A stretch of 64,000 nt of DNA from assembly GCA_002335605.1 (NCBI GenBank), contig BEDY01000011.1, positions 310,001-374,000 on the forward strand. The letters run 5' to 3'. Position numbers and translations under genes: made by a program. Source of the stretch: Prillingera fragicola. Lineage: Eukaryota; Basidiomycota; Tremellomycetes; Trichosporonales; Trichosporonaceae. Position 1 is the stretch's first letter. Each line of letters starts with the position of its first letter. The notes beneath the pieces are model-generated. The model worked only from the letters and a program-made list of their open reading frames with translations. It was not told the DNA's origin and searched no databases. Positions 11,013-21,838 of this stretch are shown piece after piece.

Positions 11013-12638
11013 ATGGTCCAGCACCTTGAGAAGGGCGACGTTGCCCACCACGAGCTCGCGCATTCTCCTTCCTTTGACAAGGTTGAGGAGGCGCACACCA
11101 CCGTCCAGCACGTCGTTGACGATGCCGCCGACGGCTATACCGACCCCAACCTCATCATCTCGGAAGAGGAGAATGAGCGCCTCCGCAAGCGCGCACACAA
11201 GCGTATCCTGCCCCTCCTCTGTCTTGCCTACCTCTGCCAGGCCCTCGACAAGGGTACCCTCGGTAAGTCGCCACCTGTTGGGCCAGAGTAATCACTAACA
11301 ACCCGCAGGTACCTCGTCCATCATGGGCTGGCAGGACGACGTCGGCGCCAAGGGCCAAGACTATGCCCTCACCTCGACTGTTCTGTGGGCAGGTATCATT
11401 TTCGGCGAGCCCATTGCCAACCAGTGTGTCCGTCGCTTCCCCCTCGGCAAGCTCCTTGGTATCGGCATGATTGCCTGGTCTGCGCTCCTCTTTGGTCTTG
11501 GTTTCTCGCTCAACATGCCCGCCGTGTTTGCTGTGCGTTTCCTGCTCGGCTTTTTCGAGTCTCTCGTCGGACCCTGCCTCCTGTCGCGTGAGTTTTTACA
11601 GCCGTGGAGCGCCATTGCTGACGACCAGTCACTGTCCAGTGGTACCTCAAGTCTGAGCAGCCCTTTGTCTCTGCCTGCTGGCAGTGCATGCTTGGTCTCA
11701 ACAACGCCATTGGCGGTATTCTCGGCTTTGGCTTCTACCACATTGACAAGAGCCTTGGCCTGCACGGCTGGCAGTGGATGACTATCGCCATTGCCATTTT
11801 CTCGCTCCTTTCCTCTGTCGTCATCCTTCTCTTCCTCCCGGACACCCCCACGGGTGCCCGCTGGGCCAGCAAGGAGGAGCGCATCAAGTTTGTCGAGCGT
11901 GTTCGCTCCAACAACCAGGGTCTGAAGCACAAGGACTTTAAGATGGACCAAGTCAAGGAGGCGTTTACCGACCCCTACACGCTCATTCTCTTCCTCCTCC
12001 CCGTGTTCAACACCCTGGTCGTTGGCGGTATCAACACCTTCAACTCGCTGCTGTTCAACAAGGCCTTTGGCTTTACGGTCCTCGACTCGCAGCTGCTCAA
12101 CATTCCCCTCGGCGCCATGTGTGTGCTCACCTACATGCTCATGTCGTTCTGCATTATCAAGTTCAACCAGACCCTCCTCACAATGTGCTGCTTTGTCATC
12201 CCCAACATTGCCGGCACCATTGTCCTCCTCACCGTGCCCCCAAGCGACAAGACAAAGGGCGGCCTCGTCGTGGCCTTTTACGCCATGCAGTGCTTCCAGG
12301 CGTGCAACCCCGCAATCTTCCTCATGCTCTCCCGCAACTCTGCCGGCCAGACAAAGAAGTCAATCACCTACGCCATCACCTACATTGGCTGGGCGGGCGG
12401 CAACGCCATTGCCCCGCAAATCTTCCAGTCAGTCTGGGCACCCCGCTACCTCAACTCGCTCTACATCCACCTCGCGCTCTACGGGTGCTTTGTCGCGCTC
12501 TGCCTCTGGGCACGTATCCTCTTGATGCGCCGTAACAAGCTCCGTGACGAGCTTCAGGGCGAAAAGGGCCCCACCAACGAGCGCGCGTTCGAGGACTTGA
12601 CCGACTTGCAGAACATGGACTTTAGGTACAGCATCTAG
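11013..12638 (+). CDS. MFS anion:cation symporter, Dal5/allantoate permease type
   Basis: Three exons (11013-11262, 11309-11587, 11629-12638) give 512 residues, the usual family length. Introns are 46 and 41 nt. The first 65 residues are a hydrophilic cytosolic tail; ILPLLCLAYLCQALDKGTLG begins the first membrane helix. Other family marks are the RFLLGFFESLVGP helix, the TVQWYLKSEQ turn directly after intron 2, and LFLPDTPTGARWASKEER at the start of the central loop. Relatives import allantoate, nicotinate, pantothenate, biotin or similar carboxylates at the plasma membrane. The substrate cannot be read from sequence. GATAA cores upstream hint weakly at nitrogen control. Confidence 0.92.
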
Positions 12639-13141
12639 CCTGGTCCGGGTTTGTTCAGTATTCGCGAGGGGGGTCGGGGAGGTGCACAAGGGTTAGCAGA
12701 GGATTATGCTCGGTAGTTGTCAGTAGTGTTACGAAGTGGTATTGTGTGCTTGACTGTGCTTTTGCTTGCAAGGACTGTCGACTAACGCGCCGGAATGCGA
12801 CAGCTTGACAAGCCCAGTCGTAGCTTTGCTTCGCTCTGGTGCAACAAGCTCGCTCAACGGTGCATGCACCTACGAATCCTAACGACTTAATGCACAGCCC
12901 GCTACGAGGGCCAGTGACCGCCTAATTGATGCTTGGGGTTGAATTGGGTTCTATTTACAGGCGGTTGCCGCTGGGCAAATGGTTGATTTTGACTTTGCAA
13001 TAATACTTTCGAGTATGGGGATTGACTTGGAGGTGGATAGTGGTGATTGAGGGGCGATGCGAGGTGCCGGGGCTATTATTCTTAACACGATTGATCGCTT
13101 CTTGCTTGTTGGGATGGGCCAGACAGCGCTGGCAGGGCTGC
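12639..13141. other. Convergent intergenic region
   Basis: This holds the 3' ends of the transporter and the zinc-finger gene. I see no gene in it. Confidence 0.5.
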
Positions 13142-15545
13142 CTAAGCCGACGCGGGCATGGGCGCGGGAGCAGACGCAGGAGCGGCCGTAGCAGCTGCGG
13201 CGCGCGAGTCCTCGCCATGGCCATTAGGCAGGTCCTTGAAGCGACAAGTCTCTCCAAACGTACACCTCTCCCCGCGCGGGCACCGGTGGCCATAGACGCA
13301 CTCGTCTTCACTAAAGTGGCACCGCTTGCTGCGCACATAGGGGCAGATGATCTCTTTGGCAAGACGCGCAAGCTCCTCGGTCTGCTCCTCGTTAAGCTTG
13401 TAGTGGTGCGCGTATTCGCAGCCATCGCCGTTCTTGCAGCCCCAAGGCGAGAGGTAAAAGGTGTGGCATGGGCGGGGCTTGAGGTTGCGCACAGTGGGGA
13501 CCGAGGCAGCGCGCGCAGCAGGCTTGTACTTTTTGCCCTTCTTCTTGCCGTCAACGAGGTCTTCGTCATCGGGGCGGGGAGGTTGGGGCTGGGCCTTGCC
13601 GGCACCCGCCTGAGTGCGGGCAGCATGGCTGGGGCGCGAAGGAGATTCGGCCGAGTCATCCCATTGATAGACCTCCAGCATGTCGTCGGGGGTGGTAACC
13701 ACAGAGCTCGGCGCGTCTGAGGAGGCAACAGAGGCCTCGTCATCGTCCTCTGTCGAGCGGAAGGCTGTCGCGGACGTGGGCGTAGCGATAGGGGAGGGAA
13801 CAGGGGCCGCGGCCACAGCAGCGAAATGAGGCTTACGTGCAGACATGGGAGACTTGGGAGGCATTGGTGATTTGGTCATCGGCGGCTTGGAAGCCATAGG
13901 CGACTTGATCGCGCCAGAGGTAGCCTGGCCATAAAGGTTGAGAGCAGTGACCGGGGGAAGGCGCGACGTGCGGAACAGGTCGGGCAGAGTGATCACACGA
14001 TTCGAGTAAGGCCTGAGACCGGCAGCTAGGTCCGAGTATCCTTTGAGGAGGACAAGCTTGTTCAGACCGCCCTCGGTCTCGAGCGACGACAGCACGGAAG
14101 CGTAGCTGTTGTCATGCGACGCACCAAGGACAATAGTGCCGCACTGGCGATGCGCCGTATAGAGCTTGAGATGCTCGCGAATTTTGGCGTCGGTCGCCTC
14201 CTTGCCGTGGCCTGCGTCAATCACTATGTTTGTCAGCCAAGATCAACGGTGCATGCGCGGTACTCACCACTGAAGAGGTCGTGTGCCGAGGTGAATCCCT
14301 GCCAGAACGAGTCATACACTGTCCACGCGGGAATGGAGCCGGCCTGAAATGTCAGCTGGTGCACTGTTCCTCCGTCGAAGAGAACTCACCTTGAGCAAAG
14401 CATGCCCGAGACCCGACTTGTTAACAAACAGCTGCACGACTACCTGGCCGAGCTCGCGGGGGAAGTCCGCGCTCTTGGGCTCGCTGTCAGGAGCCGAGAT
14501 GTCGGTGACCGAAGGACGGGGTGAGAACACCTTGCCCGTGAGGGAGGGCAGCGACGAAACGAGCACGCGAGCAGCCTGCTGTCCACCAGCAAAGCCTTTG
14601 CGAAGGTACTCGTCCTGGAACTGAGGGGGTCAGCAAATGATCCCTACCGAATAGGATACTCACGATCAAGCCGTCTCCGTCAAGAAGGACAGCGGTGAAC
14701 GACGGGCCGTTAACCTGATACCGTCAGCAATATTCAACCACATGGCACGCAGCACCTACCGGCTCATCATTCTTAGCGTTCACGACACCCTCCAGACGCC
14801 TGCGCTCACGGTCGCAGCGCTGCCACTCTCCCCGCCAGAGCTCCACCTCTGCCCGGAGACGAATAAGCTCGTCGTTCTGGGCAATAAGGGGGCTGAGCAC
14901 ATTCGACAGAGCCTGCATGTGATGCTGGGCGGCGGCGGCCGGGTCGGACGGAACCGGCGCGGGGTTCTGCATTCCAACTGGCGGACGAGGCCTGCCGAGT
15001 GGCGAGGGGAACGACTGGTCAAGGAAGGCTAGGTTTGGCGCAGGGTTGGCCTGCAGGCCAGAGGCACTACCCTGTCGGCGCATGCTAGTGTCGCGGGAGC
15101 GACTTCCGTGGCGCCATTCGTCGTCCCAGCGCGAAGGACTCTCGCCGCGGCCACGTGAAGCGGCGACCTGCTGCTGGCCAACAGCCCCGACGCCATTTCC
15201 AGGCCCGCCAATGACGCCAGTACCGACATTCGCGCCCGCCGACGCAGGAGCGATACCAAAGCGACCGAAACGCGATCGGTCAAGCTCGAGCTGCCTTTGG
15301 CCGTGCGAAATCATGGCGGAGAGGTCGAGGTCGTCGCCGCTGCCACCTGTTGCAGCTGCGGGCGTGCGGGGCCGAGTTGCAAAGGAAGCTGACCTGCCGT
15401 GCGTTGAGCTCGGAGGAGTGCCTACGACGCCGATGGCGGCTACCCCAGACGCCACACCAGTTGCGGTGCCAGTGGCGCTGTTGTCACCGATGGCTCCGTG
15501 AGGTGACGGCTGGGGGGACTGCGAGTGGAGAGTGCGCGTCTCCAT
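13142..15545 (-). CDS. CCCH zinc-finger protein with NYN/PIN-like domain
   Basis: A multi-exon gene read leftwards. I place the start at ATG 15545 (METRTLHSQ), the first in-frame ATG. The first about 200 residues are low-complexity, followed by a helical segment (NDELIRLRAEVELWRGEWQ). Next comes FTAVLLDGDGLIFQDEYL, then VIDAGHGKEATDAKI and TIVLGASHDNSYASVL, which resemble the acidic-residue pattern of NYN/PIN ribonuclease folds. The C-terminus has CCCH-like clusters (CHTFYLSPWGCKNGDGCEY and CHFSEDECVYGH) and a further CPRGERCTFGETC. A role in RNA binding or turnover is likely; nuclease activity is inference. Introns near 14635-14664 and elsewhere are short with CTGAC branch sites. Confidence 0.82.
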
Positions 15546-16413
15546 TGCTGCAGATTGGTTATCCACGCTAGGTCGTGGACGACGCGGCTAGAACTGCAGG
15601 AGGTGTGAGTTGGTTTGACGGGGGGAGGAAGGTGCGTGGGAGGATGAGACGTACGCTCAATGGCTGACAGCACAGCAACGTGCTGCGAGTTGTGGAGCTC
15701 GAGTTATGCACAGCGAGCTGCTGGGGAGGTACAAGCTCAGTAGACCGCTGCGCTTGTGTCTAGCGATAAGATATTTGCTGTTTAGCTAGGGTTTCCAACA
15801 GCTGTTAACGTGGGAAGGTGATTGAGAGGTTGAATCCAGGATTTCTTGAAAACTTGGTGTAGGCTGGCATCATTACCGGAGGAAGGAACCGACATGCTCA
15901 GGGCAGGAGAAGGGACCATGTCACGTGGCTGCCACGCGATCTCGGCATGGCAAAAACGCCGCAAGGGACGTGCATTATCTTTTTATGACACGTCAGATTC
16001 CAACTTTATTTTGTGATTTCGGCAGTGGTGTGGAGACCCCGGATGTGATTGAGCACGTCATTGGGCATGATGAGTACGGCACTACTGAGCACGACCCGAC
16101 TACCAGGTCCCCCGAGACCGAGGCGGCTCTGCGTCGCCGGCGTTTGGCGTTGGGGGAGAGAGGAAGAAGGCTGGGCATGCTGCCGGCAGCTTGTAGCTGT
16201 GCTATAGCCGCAGATGATCACCAAAACAATGAGATCCCATGTCGAGCACCTCATCGGTCATTCCATTCCATTCCTCCACAAATGCCACGTTCAACTTGCA
16301 ATACAAATAAGATTGGGGTTCCTTTCCTCATCCTTCTTCCCCCAGCAACTCATTCCTTTCACTCACTCCCTCACTCACCCCCTACCAACCCAACCCGCAC
16401 CTACTTACTCACA
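15546..16413. promoter_or_regulatory. Divergent intergenic region
   Basis: This contains the promoters of the zinc-finger gene and the peroxiredoxin gene. Just before 16414 the leader is a pyrimidine-rich CCTCATCC/CCCTACC tract, typical of leaders in this genome. No gene-like frame stands out. Confidence 0.5.
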
Positions 16414-17334
16414 ATGGGACTCCGCCTTGGTGACACTGCCCCCAACTTTGAGGCCGAGACCTCAAAGGGCAAGATCAACTTCCACGACTACATCAAGGAC
16501 TCGTGGGCCCTCCTCTTCTCCCACCCCGATGGTAGGCTGCATCCATCCACACCAAGCTGACGACCCAGACTACACCCCCGTCTGCACCACCGAGCTCTCG
16601 GCTGTCGCCCAGTCGGCTGCCGACTTTGAGTCGCGTGGCGTAAAGGTGAGCCACCGCCCCCAGCGCCGCCTCAGAGATCCCCGGATCTCTGGCAATGCAT
16701 CCATCGAGATCCTCGCGAGATCCTTGCTGACACTGCCTTCCTTTCTGCTCTTCTTCACTGCTGCATCCACACACAACACATGTAGCTCATCGGTCTCTCG
16801 GCCAACGACGTCGACAGCCACCACGGCTGGATCAAGGACATTGACTCGTTCACCAAGGGGTCCGCCAACGTCGATTTCCCCATTATTGGCGACAAGGACC
16901 GCAAGATTGCCACCCTCTACGACATGCTCGACCACCAGGACGCCTCCAACGTCGACGCCAAGGGGTATGTCTACCCAGCGTGCCGCAGAGCTAACACCCG
17001 CAGCATGCCCTTCACTGTCCGCTCGGTCTTTGTGATTGACCCCAAGCAGACCATCCGCCTGACGCTCACGTACCCGGCCTCGACTGGCCGCAACTTTCCC
17101 GAGATCCTGCGCGTGATCGACTCGCTCCAGCTCGGCGACAAGCACAAGATTACCACCCCTGCGTTAGTCCTTCCGTCCCCTAGCTAAGCTGACAAGAGCA
17201 GCAACTGGAACAAGGGCGACCGCGTCATTGTCCACCCCTCGGTCCAGGGCGAGAAGGTCAAGGAGCTCTTTGGCGACGACGTCGAGACCGTCTTCCCCTA
17301 CCTCCGCTTCACCGCCGACCCTTCGTCCAAGTAG
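16414..17334 (+). CDS. 1-Cys peroxiredoxin (Prx6/Prx1 type)
   Basis: Five exons (16414-16531, 16569-16645, 16786-16964, 17004-17162, 17202-17334) give 221 residues, the expected length. The enzyme reduces peroxides using a single peroxidatic cysteine, Cys in DYTPVCTTEL near residue 45. The following FPIIGDKDRKIATLYDML and VRSVFVIDPKQTIRLTLTYP blocks and the C-terminal extension ending FPYLRFTADPSSK identify the Prx6 subgroup. No targeting extension is seen at the N-terminus, so a cytosolic or nuclear location is more likely than the mitochondrial one of yeast Prx1. The second intron is 140 nt, long for this genome. Confidence 0.95.
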
Positions 17335-17935
17335 GCAATGTAGCTGCAGTAGGAACGAGTTGTACACACACACACACGCTCGTTGGAGTATGGTTGTTTA
17401 AAATGGAGTCTAGCTACTCTCGTTGTGATGCATGACGTTGTAGGCGTACGCTGCGAGAAGCATCGACGGAGAAGGCTTGATCCCATAGACACGGAGCGCG
17501 GGTGACGTTTTCTGACGCCATACGCTTGTTGGCTACTGCTGAATGTTTAGTCTTGAGCGACGTCTATAAGAGCAACCCTCAGTCTCGTCCTCGCTTGAAG
17601 GACCCAAGTGCATAGAAATCCTCATGACCAAAGTAATCCTAATGATGCTTGTAGCTAACACGGACCTACGACGCGCTAAATTCTTGGAGAGAGAGCGAGA
17701 GAGAGAGAGAAGAAAGAAAGGTAAGAAAGAGGGAAACTGGGAGCATGGAGGTGTAGCGACACTGCGACTGCAGTGCGCAATGCTATGGTGGGAGATGGAG
17801 GGGGGATCCGATGGATGGATGTCTTGACTGATTAATGTCGGGGATGGATGACGGGGATGGATGACGGGGGTGCGGGGTCGTATCTTGCCACGACCGGTCG
17901 TGCTGGGTATATTGCAGGAAAGGAAACAAAGGAGT
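17335..17935. other. Convergent intergenic region with short tandem repeats
   Basis: Contains a CA repeat at about 17364-17378, a GA-rich tract at about 17686-17720, and a tandem duplication of GATGGATGACGGGG near 17842-17870. No gene seen. Confidence 0.6.
17686..17720. repeat. GA-rich microsatellite
   Basis: A purine tract of GAGA units grading into GAAAGAAAG. It lies in a non-coding interval. Confidence 0.75.
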
Positions 17936-20899
17936 CTAGCGCACACGCTGGTAGAACAACAGGTAAGCGCACCTCTCGCGGCCGCCAATGGTGCCTGCGC
18001 GGCCGTTCTTGGCCTCGTCGTCCGAGACGACGACTTCCTCAACGGGGACGGGGTGAACCGCCTCGTCGTCAAAGTGGAGCCATCCGCTGTTGTCTGGCCG
18101 TGAGACTGCAACAGTGTAGTGGCCGCCGGTCGCCGAGTGGCCGTGGTGGTAGACCACGCCAAAGAGGCGGTACTTGATGTTGTTCGCTGTGCGCTTTGGC
18201 GCACTGATAACCTCCTGGGGAATGACGAGCTCAGTCCCGTAGGCGACGGGTTTGGAGCGCTTGACGACATTCTGCTCCTGAGGGTCGTAGACGAAGCGCT
18301 TGAGATGGAGAATGAGGACCTGGGGGAAGGACTCGAAGAACACTTGCTTGGTCGCGTCGACGTTGGCGCCTCGCGCAGCCGACCACACACCGGGTACCGT
18401 CTCGGGCTCGTTGAGGTGCCGCAAGGCGTCGGCGAGGTTCAGAACCTGAGCGGCCTGGACGTCCAGCTGGAGAGGCTGATAGGGCTCGAGGGTGACCGAG
18501 TCCTTCTGGCCAGGTGCGTGCAGCACCGATCGCAAGCTGCCGCCAAAGATGCGCGAGACAGCCGACTCGCGCGATTCGGCGGTGCGCACCACATGCGTCT
18601 TCTGCTTCTTGCCCACCTCGAGCCAGTCGTCGTCGGCTGCGCCAGCGGCGCCAGGCGACACGGGGCGGTCAATTGTGCGTTCGGAGCCGTTCGCGTTGGC
18701 CGCCTTGGCGGGGCGCGGCGGCTGAATGCGCGAGTAGAGGCCGAGCAGCTCCTCGTGTAGAGTGTTGAGGAAGAAGCCCAGGTACTCCTCTGCGTCCTCC
18801 TGGTATCCGCGGCGCATAGAGTCGAAACGCTTGTTCTCCTTCATCGCGTCGTAGACGTTCTCAGGAACGAAGGCGTCCTCACGGCTCTTGCCCTTGGGTG
18901 TCGCGGTGCCATTAGACGAAGGACCGGGGGTAAACTCGCGGAGGAAAATGACCATGGCCTCGAGAAGCGGTGTCCTGCGGGCGAGATCCGCTTTGAGGCG
19001 GCGGCCGAGCTCCTCAAAGAGTTCAGTGAACGGCGTGCAGTACACGAGCACCTGCAGGATCGTGTTGGCAAAGCACATGTTGCCAGTGTTGATCAGGCCA
19101 CGAGGGTAGACCGCAGCAGGAGCGTGAGCGGGGCGCGCGCGGAGTCCGTCAGTGAGAAGCCGGGCGAGGTCCTCGGCGGGGGTGAGGGGAGCGCCAACAG
19201 CCGCTGCGGCAGCATAGTTGAACGCTGGCCGGGGCTGAGCAGGACCAGCACTGACCGAGGGAGGGAGGGAAGGGACGGCCGACCGAGGGGTGGTGGGGTC
19301 GTCCGTCAGGGGAGTACGCGACGGGCCAGCCTCGGACGGGAGGGACGAGACCGACTTTGACGGCGACGGGAGGGCGGAGGGGAAGGTGGATGACGCAGCA
19401 ACGGACAGCGAGTCGGGAGTACCGTTTGGTCGGCTCTTGTTGGTGCGGAGGAGGGAAGCCCAGCTAGATGGCGGCTTGGTGGCGCGAGGAGGTGACAAGG
19501 GAGTGGGGATGGTGGCGGGGGCGAGGGCAACGGGGGTCGCCGGGGCGTTGCAGATGGATCCGAATATCAAAGTGACAGCCGGCGCCGTGCGGCCTCCAGA
19601 AGCGCCAGCGGCAAACACAGCCTTGCTCTTGGGCTTTGCGTAACCCGCGGTACTCCTCCTCTTGCGAATGCCCTCGACGCGCTGCGTGGACACACACTCG
19701 GGAATCAGGCGAGTCAGGTGGGCGGCAAACGCAGTTCCGGTCGCCTCCTCGGGTGATGGACGGCGTGGACGAATGCAAATGGGGTCACTGGCAAGAGACT
19801 TTCTTGTGCGGCCTGCAGGCGACTTGTAGCCCTCAAGAGTCGCGCCAGTAAACTTTATCGACTGGGCCTCTGGGGTGGCGGGCTCCACTGGCGCAGGCTC
19901 AGCCTTGGGAGTGGCCGGCCCAGCCTTGGCTTCGGGAGCCTCCTGAGCATGCTCGGCGGCCATGTCAGGTTTCGGCTCGGCGGTGTCTGGCTCGTGCGCT
20001 GGTGCGTCGACTGCCGGAGCGGCAGGAGTGGTGGGTTTTGATGCTGGTTCGAGTGATAGACCTAATGATCCAAGTTCTGGCTTTTGTGCGACGGGTGCGA
20101 CAATCTCCGTGACAGACTCGGCGTGTCCGTTTGGCAACGAGCCATTTGCTGCCGACGACGTCTTGCGGACGGGGAAGGTAAAGTTGTGAGCGGCCGGGTT
20201 GAGTGCCTTGCCGCTGGACGGAGGTGGTGGAGCAGCGTGGTGTCCCTGCTGGTGGTCGTGCATAAAGCCGTCCCCTCGGTAGCCTCCGTTGCCGTACTGC
20301 TGCATGGGTTGCGGGTAGCCGACGCCGCCGCCGTACGCATAAGGATGATTCGGAGGGTAGTATGGCTGCTGGAAGGGCATCTGGTTGGGGTGGAATGAAG
20401 ATCCGTCATCACCGCCGTTGGGGTTGCCGTCCTCGCGACCATCATATCCTCCATACTGGCGACCAAAGTTGCCGCCGACATAATAGCCGTTCTGCATGGA
20501 TGCCGGTCCTGGTCCTGGCATTGGCATCTGGCCGTACGGTGGTGCGTATCCAAACTGAGGAGGGTATGGGTATTGAAAGTTTGGCTGGAAGCCGCCTGGC
20601 TGAAAGTTGTTGCCTGGTTGTGTCCGCTGTGGTCCGCCGCCGTTGTGGGGTTGGTAGCCGTAGAAGGGCTGCTGGTATCCCCAGCCTCCTTGTCCTTGTT
20701 GGGAAAAGTGTGGCTGCTGAGACGGTCCTGCAGAGGGGTAGGCGAGGGATGGATAAGTCGGTCCCTGCTGCACACCACTGTCCGGCGGCTGCTGTTGCTG
20801 TGTGGGAGGAGGGACCGGCGCACTCTGCCCGTTGGCAACGCTCGGTTCTGGCCCGGGCATGACTCTGAGTAGACTGGGGTCGGCGTCAGCACATGCCAT
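17936..20899 (-). CDS. Ubiquitin carboxyl-terminal hydrolase, UBP3/USP10-like
   Basis: One long frame of 987 residues from ATG 20899 (MACADADPSLLR). The frame stays open upstream but without another ATG, and a likely leader intron (about 21042-21086) ends just there. The first 600 residues are disordered: a Gln/Pro/Gly/Tyr-rich stretch, then Pro/Ala-rich sequence. The peptidase C19 domain follows, with the cysteine box GLINTGNMCFANTILQVL near residue 605 and the histidine box HSATGGHYTVAV with WLHFDDEAV near residue 930. This architecture fits Ubp3/USP10, which trims ubiquitin from trafficking, ribophagy and stress-granule clients with Bre5/G3BP. Orthology to UBP3 is likely but judged by eye. 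Confidence 0.9.
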   Translation of the reverse strand: MACADADPSLLRVMPGPEPSVANGQSAPVPPPTQQQQPPDSGVQQGPTYPSLAYPSAGPSQQPHFSQQGQGGWGYQQPFYGYQPHNGGGPQRTQPGNNFQPGGFQPNFQYPYPPQFGYAPPYGQMPMPGPGPASMQNGYYVGGNFGRQYGGYDGREDGNPNGGDDGSSFHPNQMPFQQPYYPPNHPYAYGGGVGYPQPMQQYGNGGYRGDGFMHDHQQGHHAAPPPPSSGKALNPAAHNFTFPVRKTSSAANGSLPNGHAESVTEIVAPVAQKPELGSLGLSLEPASKPTTPAAPAVDAPAHEPDTAEPKPDMAAEHAQEAPEAKAGPATPKAEPAPVEPATPEAQSIKFTGATLEGYKSPAGRTRKSLASDPICIRPRRPSPEEATGTAFAAHLTRLIPECVSTQRVEGIRKRRSTAGYAKPKSKAVFAAGASGGRTAPAVTLIFGSICNAPATPVALAPATIPTPLSPPRATKPPSSWASLLRTNKSRPNGTPDSLSVAASSTFPSALPSPSKSVSSLPSEAGPSRTPLTDDPTTPRSAVPSLPPSVSAGPAQPRPAFNYAAAAAVGAPLTPAEDLARLLTDGLRARPAHAPAAVYPRGLINTGNMCFANTILQVLVYCTPFTELFEELGRRLKADLARRTPLLEAMVIFLREFTPGPSSNGTATPKGKSREDAFVPENVYDAMKENKRFDSMRRGYQEDAEEYLGFFLNTLHEELLGLYSRIQPPRPAKAANANGSERTIDRPVSPGAAGAADDDWLEVGKKQKTHVVRTAESRESAVSRIFGGSLRSVLHAPGQKDSVTLEPYQPLQLDVQAAQVLNLADALRHLNEPETVPGVWSAARGANVDATKQVFFESFPQVLILHLKRFVYDPQEQNVVKRSKPVAYGTELVIPQEVISAPKRTANNIKYRLFGVVYHHGHSATGGHYTVAVSRPDNSGWLHFDDEAVHPVPVEEVVVSDDEAKNGRAGTIGGRERCAYLLFYQRVR

Positions 20900-21838
20900 C
20901 TCATTGGGCGTAATCTGCGCTCGGCACGAGAAGACAAGGGATTGCACAAGGCCGCGAGGGACAGATGTTGCCCACTCCGTTGCATTCCATTGTGCGTGAC
21001 AGCAGGTTGCGTTGGCATTCTCCCTGACAAGCACAAGGGTACGAGTCTAGTGATGCAGAATGCAAGATAGTATTCGGGTACTCACGTGAGGGGGTGTTAC
21101 AAAGGGGAAAGTGGTTGAAGAATGAACAAGAAGATATGGGGCAAGTCCTGTCGGGATTGTCCCAGATACGGGCTGTCGTCGAATAGAAGGACGAAGATGA
21201 ACAAGGGGGTATGCTGGCCCTGTCGCCGTGCAAGCTACTGCTTTGAATGCAGCCTAAACGGTGTGTGCTTTTGCGTGTAGTTGAAGGTAGGATTTGGTAT
21301 TGTATTGTATGCAAGTGGAATGGACTTTGATGGAAGACTCTGACGGCGGTGGGGAGCAGCACCAGGCAGGGCAGGGATGTGCAGGGACAGGGACGACGCT
21401 GCTGGCTCTGTACGCAGAGTGAGCCACCGCTGCTGCAGCCAGCTCTGCGTCGGACCTGGGCTCGCTGCTTGCTACCATCCGACATTGGTCCAGCCCTGCG
21501 CTCGACTCTGCGCGGCTGTGGCTGCTCTGCGCTGCTCTGCCCGCTCTGCACCCTGCCCACCCTGCGGCCAACCAAAACGGCGGTAGGCAGAGACTCCAGC
21601 CACGCGAGCCGGATCCGAAAGACAAACGGAAGCAATACCACGTTTCCACCCAACTCTGCAGTTATCACCACGTGGCAATTTATTTTTTGTCATTTTTCCC
21701 AATTACTCCACTATTCTCGAAAATTGGACCCCCCTCCCATGACCACTACGACTACTGCTTACTGACTGTCGCCTCCCAACATCCATCCTACAACCCTCCC
21801 TCCCCACCGACCCTCCCCCCAACAACTCTCAAACAACA
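20900..21838. promoter_or_regulatory. Divergent promoter region, ubiquitin protease / fibrillarin
   Basis: The minus-strand side has a probable leader intron for the protease at about 21042-21086 (GTGAGT to TGTCAG). The fibrillarin side has an AT-rich stretch at about 21678-21725 containing TTTATTTTTTG and CGAAAATTGG, resembling but not matching the RRPE element of ribosome-biogenesis genes, then a C-rich leader up to the ATG. Confidence 0.5.
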
